Source: Pseudomonadota bacterium | Lineage (GTDB): Bacteria; Myxococcota; Myxococcia; Myxococcales; Myxococcaceae | Length of the DNA: 12,853 nucleotides | Reading direction: 5' to 3' | Assembly: GCA_023424585.1 (NCBI GenBank) | Contig: JAFADT010000580.1 | Span: forward strand, 1 to 12,853 | In this document: positions 7,786 through 12,853 of the stretch, piece by piece | Position numbering within the stretch: the first letter of the stretch is position 1 | Layout: each line of letters opens with the position of its first letter | Translations under genes and position numbers: made by a program | The notes under the pieces: model-generated | What the model saw: only the letters and a program-made list of their open reading frames with translations | The model's database searches: none | Told to the model about the DNA's origin: nothing

Positions 7786-8913
7786 TCACCGCGTCCCCCC
7801 GAGCATCAGCGCCACGTCCACGGGCAGCACGCGCATGAGCCACGGCCCCAGGAGCATCACCTCCAGCCCCGCGAGCGCCAGCCACGGGCCGAAGGGGATG
7901 TTGGTGGGCCCCGGGACCCATTCCTCTTCTTCCCCCTCTTCATCCACCGGCGCGTCCGGGATGGGCTGGAACAGCAGGCACCAGGGGACGAGCACCACCC
8001 GCTTCCACAGCGGCACACCGGGCTTCGTGAAGTCCCAAGTCATCGTGGACTCAGGCTCCTCTTCGTCAGCCAAAGGCTCCGTCGGAGCCGCCGGGACCTC
8101 GGGCGCCGGGGTGAGGGACGTATCCGACTGGGGGTCCTGGGGAGGCGGCGGTTGCGCGGGGGCTTCTGCTTCCGGAGCGCCGCGCGGCCCCGCCCTGCCG
8201 GTGAGCGCGAGCAGCGCCACGCCCACGATGGAGCCCTGCAGCGACGAGAAGAAGAGGATGCCCAGCAGCGAGTGCCAGCCGAGGAACGCCCCCAGGAGCG
8301 CGACGAGGAACTTGTCCCCCCCGCCCAGCGCCTCGCGCTTGAACGCGCGCCAGCCCACGTACTCCATGAGGCGGAAGCTCAGGAACCCCACCGCCGCGCC
8401 CAGCACCGCCTGCCACACCGCGCCTGCGCCCCGGGGGATCGCCAGCAGCACGCCCGCGATGATGCCCGGCACCGTCAGAGAGAACGGGAGGATCCAATGT
8501 TCCAGGTCGATGAAGGTGAGCGGCACCAGGAGGAACACGAGCACCAGCGCGGGCACCAGCGCGTATGTCCAGTCAAAGCGCTTGAGGCACGCGAGGAACA
8601 ACAGCCCCGTGAGCAGCTCCACCAGGACGTAGCGCGGGGAGATGGGCGCCCCGCAGCCGCGGCACCTGCCGCGCAGCCCCAGCCACGACAGGACGGGGAT
8701 GTTCTCGTACCAGGAGAGTACATGCCCGCACTTCGGGCAGCGGGAGCCGGGCCGCACGATGCTCAGCCCTTCCGGCACCCGCGCGATGACGACATTGAGG
8801 AAGGAGCCGATGCACAGGCCGAGGATGAACAGGAAGAGGATGAAGAGGGGCTCGGCCCAGCCCGGCGCGTAGGTGAACGTCACGGAGCCCGGAATCCTAC
8901 CCGCCGCCTCCAC
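7786..8913 (-). CDS. pilD: Prepilin peptidase / N-methyltransferase PilD with large insert
   Basis: Polytopic inner-membrane aspartyl protease that cleaves the prepilin leader before Phe and N-methylates the new terminus. The N-terminal GSFLNVVIARVP motif (36-47) is followed by the zinc-type cysteine pairs CPKC (C59, C62) and CRGC (C84, C87). Catalytic aspartates are D136 in FIDLEHW and D200 in GGGDKF. The closing motif IPFGPWLALAGLE is at 339-351. Between GR (239-240) and that motif lies a Pro- and Glu-rich insert of about 98 residues, absent from typical 270-290-residue enzymes; total length is 375. The start is uncertain: the GTG at 8913 gives the longest form but has no ribosome site, and the in-frame GTG at 8883 is equally possible. 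It heads a minus-strand run into pilS2/pilR2 and is divergent from its substrate gene pilA. Confidence 0.94.
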   Translation of the reverse strand: MEAAGRIPGSVTFTYAPGWAEPLFILFLFILGLCIGSFLNVVIARVPEGLSIVRPGSRCPKCGHVLSWYENIPVLSWLGLRGRCRGCGAPISPRYVLVELLTGLLFLACLKRFDWTYALVPALVLVFLLVPLTFIDLEHWILPFSLTVPGIIAGVLLAIPRGAGAVWQAVLGAAVGFLSFRLMEYVGWRAFKREALGGGDKFLVALLGAFLGWHSLLGILFFSSLQGSIVGVALLALTGRAGPRGAPEAEAPAQPPPPQDPQSDTSLTPAPEVPAAPTEPLADEEEPESTMTWDFTKPGVPLWKRVVLVPWCLLFQPIPDAPVDEEGEEEEWVPGPTNIPFGPWLALAGLEVMLLGPWLMRVLPVDVALMLGGTR

Positions 8914-9006
8914 CGCTGGCGACTGCGCGATGGACGACGAAAACCGTCAGCGCCGGTGACAAAAATTGGCAGGGCTCCGGCGGCTCCATCCCCGGCCCGG
9001 ACGAGC

Positions 9007-9037
9007 GGTTGTGGGAATCCGGGTGGTTGGCGGGAAT
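9007..9037 (+). repeat. Imperfect direct repeat upstream of the pilA promoter, candidate activator site
   Basis: GGTTGTGGGAAT (9007-9018) is repeated as GGTTGGCGGGAAT (9025-9037), offset by 18-19 bases. The second copy ends about 9 bases before the -24 element. The sigma-54 promoter needs a bound NtrC-type activator, so these copies are candidate binding sites. They lie closer to the promoter than typical NtrC enhancer sites. This role is inference from position and repetition. Confidence 0.4.
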
Positions 9038-9045
9038 GTTCGAAC

Positions 9046-9061
9046 TGGCACTCTTCATGCT
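9046..9061 (+). promoter_or_regulatory. Sigma-54 (-24/-12) promoter of pilA
   Basis: The sequence TGGCACTCTTCATGCT has the invariant GG (9047-9048) and GC (9059-9060) exactly 10 bases apart. The -24 half TGGCAC matches the consensus fully, and the -12 half ATGCT differs mildly from TTGCA. Transcription would start near 9071-9073, giving a leader of about 42 bases before pilA. In M. xanthus, pilA is known to be sigma-54 and PilR dependent. A 6-bp inverted repeat CGAACT (9041-9046) / AGTTCG (9065-9070) brackets the core. Confidence 0.85.
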
Positions 9062-9113
9062 AAGAGTTCGCACGTCGTTCAACCCCCCTCTGCCCACCGC
9101 GGAGTCCCTAAAC

Positions 9114-9743
9114 ATGATGAACCGTCTCGTCCGGAAGAAGGGTGGCTTCACCCTCATCGAGCTGATGATCGTGGTCGCCATCATCGGCATCCTGGCCGCC
9201 ATCGCCATCCCGAACTTCATCCGCTTCCAGGCGAAGTCCAAGCAGTCGGAGGCGAAGACGAACCTGAAGGCCATCTTCACGGCCCAGAAGGCGTACTTCG
9301 GTGAGAAGGACAAGTACCAGGTGAACTTCACGGTCATCGGCTTCGATCCCGAGGCCGGCAACCGCTACAGCTACGGCATGGCCACGGGCTGCGCCGCTGC
9401 CGTCGACGCGACCCCTACTGCGCGTCGCGCTGGCGCCACCGCCGGCTGCATCGGCCAGGACGCGCTGAAGTTCCCCACGGCGCCGACCGCCGGGGACGCC
9501 GTCAACGCGGTGGGCGTGAACCCCACCCTCGCGGACTGCCCGAACTGCTACTTCAACGCCTCGGCGATCGGCAACATCGACAACGATCCCGAGGGTGACA
9601 CGTGGGGCATCACGTCCAGCACCACCGCCGGTGAGGCCATCCTCCAGAACCCCTGCGGCATCGACGAGAACACGCCGAACGGCCTGAACCTGGTCGCTGG
9701 CGAGCCCTCCAACGCGTACAATGATGTGAGCTGCGGCACGTAA
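9114..9743 (+). CDS. pilA: Type IV major prepilin PilA
   Basis: Structural subunit of the pilus. The prepilin leader MMNRLVRKKGG is cut after G11 to expose F12. Mature residues then read FTLIELMIVVAIIGILAAIA, with the invariant Glu at mature position 5; this hydrophobic helix anchors the subunit before assembly. The precursor is 209 residues (198 mature). The globular domain has six cysteines (C93, C112, C142, C145, C181, C207), enough for up to three disulfides including a C-terminal loop C181-C207. The start at 9114 is chosen because GGAG lies 9 bases upstream and the leader length fits type IVa prepilins; the frame is open further upstream (to 9009) but that would cover the sigma-54 promoter. 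The next ATG (9117) is also possible. It is followed by an array of stem-loops and then pilG. Confidence 0.97.
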   Translation: MMNRLVRKKGGFTLIELMIVVAIIGILAAIAIPNFIRFQAKSKQSEAKTNLKAIFTAQKAYFGEKDKYQVNFTVIGFDPEAGNRYSYGMATGCAAAVDATPTARRAGATAGCIGQDALKFPTAPTAGDAVNAVGVNPTLADCPNCYFNASAIGNIDNDPEGDTWGITSSTTAGEAILQNPCGIDENTPNGLNLVAGEPSNAYNDVSCGT

Positions 9744-9748
9744 TTCGC

Positions 9749-9798
9749 TGCACGCCGTGCAAGCCTGCCAGGCTCGCTTCATTTGATTCACTGAAGCG
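9749..9798 (+). promoter_or_regulatory. Three abutting stem-loops in the pilA 3' untranslated region
   Basis: Three perfect inverted repeats sit end to end with no spacer, starting 5 bases after the pilA stop. They are TGCAC/GTGCA (9749-9753 and 9757-9761, loop GCC), AGCCT/AGGCT (9762-9766 and 9770-9774, loop GCC) and CGCTTCA/TGAAGCG (9775-9781 and 9792-9798, 10-base loop). A cruder run by chance is unlikely because the arms tile exactly. A likely role is protection of the pilA mRNA 3' end or a processing site; this is inference. Confidence 0.55.
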
Positions 9799-9816
9799 GC
9801 TCGACATGGCACAATC

Positions 9817-9849
9817 AACGGGGCGCCCGGGCATTTCGGGCGTCCCGTT
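9817..9849 (+). terminator. Strong hairpin between pilA and pilG, terminator or attenuator
   Basis: The arms AACGGGGCGCCCG (9817-9829) and CGGGCGTCCCGTT (9837-9849) form a continuous 13-bp stem with a single G-U pair and a 7-base loop GGCATTT. The bases after it (GTCGTTTCG) are only moderately T-rich, so termination may be partial. Placed just before the pilG start, it would let pilA be made in large excess over pilG-pilH-pilI. Confidence 0.7.
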
Positions 9850-9865
9850 GTCGTTTCGAGAGGCC

Positions 9866-10771
9866 ATGCGAAAGCTGCCCCTGCTGGGATTCTTTCCGGG
9901 ACTGCTGCTGGTAGCCCTCCTGTCCACGCCGCCCATCCCCTCGCGCAGACAAGGTGGCGGTCCCCTGCTCCCCCGCCCCGACCTGCTCAAGGCACTGTTC
10001 ACCGCGCAGAAGGGCCTGGTGACGGACTACTTCTGGATCCTCATGCTCAACCGCATTGGCAGCGCGGTGCGAGCGGAGGACTACCTCCACGTCTCCGACT
10101 ACGCGGAGCTGGTGACGGACCTGGACCCAAAGTTCCGGCAGGCATACCTCTACGGAGGCCTCACCATCCCCGTCTTCACAGGCAAGGGCGGCTACCTGAA
10201 CACGGCGGAGTCCACGGCCCTGTTGCGCAAGGGCGTGGCGAACGTGCCGCACGACCAGCCCCTGACCTTCCAGCTCGCGTACAACCTGATGTTCTTCGAG
10301 CAGAAGTACAAGGAAGCCGCGGACCTCATCCAGGAGATGTCCCGGTGGGAGGGTGCCCCGCCCTACTTCGCCGCGCTCGCGACGCGGCTGTACGCGCAGT
10401 CTGGTGACTTCGACGCGAGCATGTCGTTGACCCTCGCGCTGCGAGACAGCGCTGAGGACGAGGAATCACGCGCCTTCTACGAGCAGCGCATCAAGGAGAT
10501 CCAGCAGGAGCGCGTTCTCCGGGGCATCGACGCGGCCATCGCCCGCTACCGCGCTCGCGAGGGACGCCTGCCCGACACGCTGCCCGCGCTGGTGACCGCG
10601 GGCGACCTGCGAGTGCTTCCCGCGGATCCGCTGGGCGGAGAGTTCTTCCTGGGCGAGGACGGCCGGGCCTACTCCAACGCCTCCAAGTTCCGGCTGGAGC
10701 TCATCCAGGATGAGAGAACCGAGAGTGGTGAACGCATCCTGCCCAAGCCCCGGACGACCCAAGCGCCATGA
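9866..10771 (+). CDS. pilG: PilG, accessory protein encoded with the pilus ABC transporter
   Basis: Myxobacterial T4P accessory protein that M. xanthus genetics links to the PilH/PilI ABC transporter; its biochemical role is not established. This PilG is unrelated to the chemotaxis protein of that name in Pseudomonas. The 301 residues begin with MRKLPLLGFFPGLLLVALL, a signal or anchor helix at about 4-22. A helical region resembling TPR repeats follows at about 75-215 (AYNLMFFEQKYKEAADLI, ATRLYAQSGDFDASMSL). The C-terminal part (about 222-270) reads like a pseudopilin globular segment: RYRAREGRLPDTLPALV, then LPADPLGGEFFLGEDGRAYS. The ATG at 9866 is chosen because the terminator hairpin lies inside the longer frame from 9806 and the signal-like helix starts here, though GAGAGG is only 2 bases upstream. 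It overlaps pilH by ATGA. Confidence 0.82.
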   Translation: MRKLPLLGFFPGLLLVALLSTPPIPSRRQGGGPLLPRPDLLKALFTAQKGLVTDYFWILMLNRIGSAVRAEDYLHVSDYAELVTDLDPKFRQAYLYGGLTIPVFTGKGGYLNTAESTALLRKGVANVPHDQPLTFQLAYNLMFFEQKYKEAADLIQEMSRWEGAPPYFAALATRLYAQSGDFDASMSLTLALRDSAEDEESRAFYEQRIKEIQQERVLRGIDAAIARYRAREGRLPDTLPALVTAGDLRVLPADPLGGEFFLGEDGRAYSNASKFRLELIQDERTESGERILPKPRTTQAP

Positions 10772-11748
10772 CGACTCCCCATCCTGACGCCCCTCCCATC
10801 CTGGCCCAGGGGCTCGCCAAGACCTACAAGGTCGGCTTCTGGTTCAACCGCACCGTGCGTGCCTTGCAGTCGCTGGACCTCCAGGTGGGGGCCGGGCAGA
10901 TCTACGGCCTGCTCGGCCCCAACGGCGCGGGCAAGTCCACCACCATCAAGATCTTGATGAACCTGGTGCGCCCCAGCAGCGGGGTCGCGCGCATCTTCGG
11001 CCAGCCGGTGGATGAGTCCTCCACCCGGCGGCTGGTGGGCTTCCTGCCGGAGAACCCCGCCCCGTACGAGTACCTGACGGGCCGGGAATTCGTGACGCTG
11101 GCCGGACAGCTCGCGGGCCTGAGCGGCCACGAGCTGGACGTGCGCGTCAAGGAGGTCCTGGGCGCGGTGGAGATGGCGGGCGCGGAGAAGCTGCAGATCC
11201 GCCGCTACTCCAAGGGCATGGTGCAGCGCGTGGCGTTGGCCCAGGCGCTCGTGAGCCGGCCGAAACTGCTCATCCTGGATGAGCCGACGAGCGGGTTGGA
11301 TCCGCTGGGCCGCCGCCAGATGCGCGACCTCATCCTGGCGGAGCGGGAGAAGGGCACCACGGTCCTCTTCTGCAGCCACATCATCCCGGACGTCGAGTCG
11401 CTGTGCGACCGGCTGGCGGTGCTGGTGGGCGGACGGCTGGTGCGCGAAGGCAGCGTCCGGGAGCTGGTGTCCGCGCAGGTACCCACCGTGGAGGTCGTGG
11501 TGGAGGGCATGGCGCCGGACGCCGTGAAGGGGCTGGGCGTTCCCCTGGAGTCGCTCCAGGCGCTCGATGGCCGCGTGCTGCTCCAGGTGTCGGACGTGGA
11601 CACCCAGCGGCTCTTGAGCGGCGTGCTGGGCGCCGGAGGCCGGGTGAACCAGGTGCAGCCAGCGCGGTTCTCGCTGGAGCAACTGTTCATGAACGCGCTC
11701 AAGGAATCCGGGCGCGCGTCCACCGTGGGCGGGGAGATCAATACATGA
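10768..11748 (+). CDS. pilH: ABC transporter ATP-binding protein PilH
   Basis: Cytoplasmic ATPase that would drive the PilI membrane protein; reported in M. xanthus as needed for normal piliation. Not to be confused with the Pseudomonas CheY-like PilH. The nucleotide-binding domain carries Walker A GPNGAGKS (50-57), signature YSKGM (147-151, the variant usual in ABC-2 exporters), Walker B LLILDEP with catalytic E172, D-loop SGLDPLG and the switch histidine H204 in FCSHI. The canonical Q-loop glutamine position reads GFLPE, as in many ABC-2 ATPases. Beyond about residue 235 a C-terminal extension typical of this subgroup continues to 326. The start overlaps the pilG stop and the end overlaps the pilI start, both as ATGA, so translation is probably coupled. 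The exported substrate is unknown. Confidence 0.92.
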   Translation: MTTPHPDAPPILAQGLAKTYKVGFWFNRTVRALQSLDLQVGAGQIYGLLGPNGAGKSTTIKILMNLVRPSSGVARIFGQPVDESSTRRLVGFLPENPAPYEYLTGREFVTLAGQLAGLSGHELDVRVKEVLGAVEMAGAEKLQIRRYSKGMVQRVALAQALVSRPKLLILDEPTSGLDPLGRRQMRDLILAEREKGTTVLFCSHIIPDVESLCDRLAVLVGGRLVREGSVRELVSAQVPTVEVVVEGMAPDAVKGLGVPLESLQALDGRVLLQVSDVDTQRLLSGVLGAGGRVNQVQPARFSLEQLFMNALKESGRASTVGGEINT

Positions 11749-12512
11749 GCGCCTTCAGCGCGATGATGTGGAATGGCTTTCGCGAGGCGCGCCGCAACCG
11801 GGTGACGGTGGTGGTGGGCGTGTTCGCCGCGGTGGTGCTGCTGTCCTCCACGCTGGTGACGGAGGTGACGGTCACCACGTTCGACCGCGTGCTGACGGAT
11901 TTCGGCCTGGGGATGATGAGCATCATCCTCATCTTCCTGGCGGTGTTCCTGTCGAGCAGCCTGCTCAGCCGCGAAATCGAGCGGCGCACCATCTTCCTGG
12001 TGGTGAGCAAGCCCGTGTCCCGCACGCAGTTCCTGCTGGCGCGGCTGGCCGGCACCATGCTGACGCTGGGGGCGCTGCTGGTGGCGATGACGCTCGTCTT
12101 CCTCAGTCAACTGCTGATGTTCGGCGCGTCGATCACCTCCACGCAGCTGCTGGCGAGCGCGGGGCTGTGGTTCGAGCTGCTCGTCATCAGCAGCGTGGGA
12201 ATCCTCTTCTCCAGCTTCGCGGGCCCGGCGGTGTCGGCCATCGCCACCACGGGCCTGTACTTCACCGGGCACCTGACGGGCGACCTCTACGCCATCGCCA
12301 GCCGCTCGGAGAGCACGTTCATCCAGGTGCTGGGCAAGACCATCTATTACGCGCTGCCCAACCTGGAGCGGGTGAACTTCCGTCCTCAGGCCACCTACGC
12401 GCTGCCAGTGGACGCCAGTACCTTCCTGTCCGGCGCGGCCTACAGCGTCGCGTGGGCGGGCGTGCTCATCGCCCTGGCCACCATCATCTTCGAGCGGCGC
12501 GACTTCCGCTGA
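11745..12512 (+). CDS. pilI: ABC-2 type membrane permease PilI
   Basis: Integral membrane partner of PilH, 255 residues. After a cytoplasmic amphipathic start (MSAFSAMMWNGFREARRNR) there are about six hydrophobic segments: roughly residues 20-40, 55-75, 105-130, 137-160, 165-182 and 230-248. The motif SSSLLSREIERRTIFLVVSKPVSR between the second and third segments is typical of ABC-2 permeases (NosY/YhaP-like), where the ATPase couples. It ends with the FERRDFR tail common in this group. The ATG at 11745 overlaps the pilH stop (ATGA); the frame is open far upstream but that part is out-of-frame pilH. In Pseudomonas the name PilI belongs to a CheW-like protein, which this is not. It is convergent with the next gene, 24 bp away. 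Confidence 0.9.
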   Translation: MSAFSAMMWNGFREARRNRVTVVVGVFAAVVLLSSTLVTEVTVTTFDRVLTDFGLGMMSIILIFLAVFLSSSLLSREIERRTIFLVVSKPVSRTQFLLARLAGTMLTLGALLVAMTLVFLSQLLMFGASITSTQLLASAGLWFELLVISSVGILFSSFAGPAVSAIATTGLYFTGHLTGDLYAIASRSESTFIQVLGKTIYYALPNLERVNFRPQATYALPVDASTFLSGAAYSVAWAGVLIALATIIFERRDFR

Positions 12513-12536
12513 CGAGAAGCACGGCGGCCCCTGGCT

Positions 12537-12853
12537 TCAGGCCCGGGGCGTCGGCTCGTCCAGCTCCTCCGTGAGGCCGTGCTTCGCCAGCCGGTAGCGG
12601 AAGGAGCGGAACGACAGCCCCAACAGCTCCGCGGCGCGCGTCTTCACCCCTTGCGCCTGCTTGAGCGCGGCCAGCAGGTGCCGGCGCTCGTGGTCGTCCA
12701 GGTGCCGCTCCAGGTTGAAGCCCTGTCCCAGCACCGGCTCGCCGCTGTCGCCCGGGCGGGCCTGCGGCTCCGCCTCACCGCGCACCGAGGGCGGCAGCGT
12801 CGCGGGCGAAAGCACGTCCGAGTCCGACAGCGTGGCCGCGCGCTCCACCATGT
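12537..12853 (-). CDS. pilR: NtrC-type response regulator, C-terminal part, probably PilR
   Basis: Only the last 105 codons or so are in the window; the frame runs off the right edge, so the ATG at 12851 is internal. Visible are the end of the AAA+ domain (MVERAATLSDSDVLSPATLP, as in NtrC proteins just after the NVRELEN motif), an Ala/Pro/Gly-rich linker, and a Fis-type DNA-binding domain. The last includes ERRHLLAALKQAQGVKTRAAELL and the recognition helix LSFRSFRYRLAKHGL near the end. PilR of M. xanthus activates pilA from its sigma-54 promoter, and the pil location makes this the likely PilR, as distinct from the complete PilR2-like gene at 5197-6609. PilS would be expected upstream of it, outside the window. 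Receiver and GAFTGA regions are not visible. Confidence 0.85.
   Translation of the reverse strand, partial: MVERAATLSDSDVLSPATLPPSVRGEAEPQARPGDSGEPVLGQGFNLERHLDDHERRHLLAALKQAQGVKTRAAELLGLSFRSFRYRLAKHGLTEELDEPTPRA

Noticed and set aside
8914..9000. Housekeeping promoter for pilD on the minus strand (TTGTCA near 8954-8959)
   Set aside because: A -35-like box is present, but nothing like a -10 box lies 16-18 bases downstream, so I could not support a promoter call.
7228..9063. Plus-strand open frame of 611 codons opposite pilS2 and pilD
   Set aside because: Antisense shadow of two clear genes, with Arg/Gln/His/Pro-rich composition and no domain pattern.
9108..9818. Minus-strand open frame over pilA
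   Set aside because: Opposite strand of the pilin gene and its hairpin array; Val/Arg/Asp-rich shadow without a recognisable domain.
12528..12546. Possible bidirectional terminator between convergent pilI and pilR
   Set aside because: The best fold is CCTG-GCTT-CAGG extended by two pairs only past a 3-base bulge, with no T-run on either side and partly inside the pilR coding end; too weak to call.

Overview
The window is most of a chromosomal type IVa pilus (T4aP) gene cluster from a high-GC delta-proteobacterium of the myxobacterial (Myxococcaceae) type. The basis is the strong GC bias with long antisense shadow frames, a PilQ with three AMIN domains, a duplicated PilS/PilR-type two-component pair embedded in the pil cluster, the pilG-pilH-pilI ABC-transporter genes next to pilA, and PilM and PilA sequences that closely resemble Myxococcus xanthus as I remember it. 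Myxococcus or Corallococcus would fit; the sequence alone does not decide the genus.

Layout. Left half, all on the minus strand and read right to left: pilD (prepilin peptidase), pilS2 (membrane histidine kinase), pilR2 (NtrC-type regulator), then after a 225-bp gap pilM, pilN, pilO, pilP (alignment subcomplex) and pilQ (outer-membrane secretin, cut by the left edge). Right half: a plus-strand block of pilA (major pilin), pilG, pilH and pilI (ABC exporter with an accessory protein). This block meets the C-terminal end of a second minus-strand NtrC-type regulator, presumably pilR, cut by the right edge. PilA pre-protein is cleaved and methylated by PilD; the pilus passes through the PilMNOP/PilQ channel; PilS/PilR-type systems regulate pilA; PilGHI is an ABC system reported to be needed for piliation in M. 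xanthus.

Regulatory structure. pilD and pilA are divergent across a 200-bp region that carries a clear sigma-54 (-24/-12) promoter for pilA, an imperfect direct repeat just upstream, and a 6-bp inverted repeat that flanks the promoter core. Downstream of pilA there are three directly abutting stem-loops followed by a strong 13-bp terminator-like hairpin before pilG. This predicts abundant pilA mRNA with limited read-through into pilGHI. pilG/pilH and pilH/pilI overlap as ATGA.

This is a known machine, not a new system. The most notable points are that the pilA-G-H-I block appears inverted relative to the M. xanthus order as I recall it, the hairpin array after pilA, the large cytoplasmic insert in PilD, a GAFTDA variant in PilR2, and a pseudopilin-like segment at the C-terminus of PilG. 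I see no tRNA, rRNA, insertion sequence, CRISPR array or origin, and no gene-free stretch longer than 300 bases.
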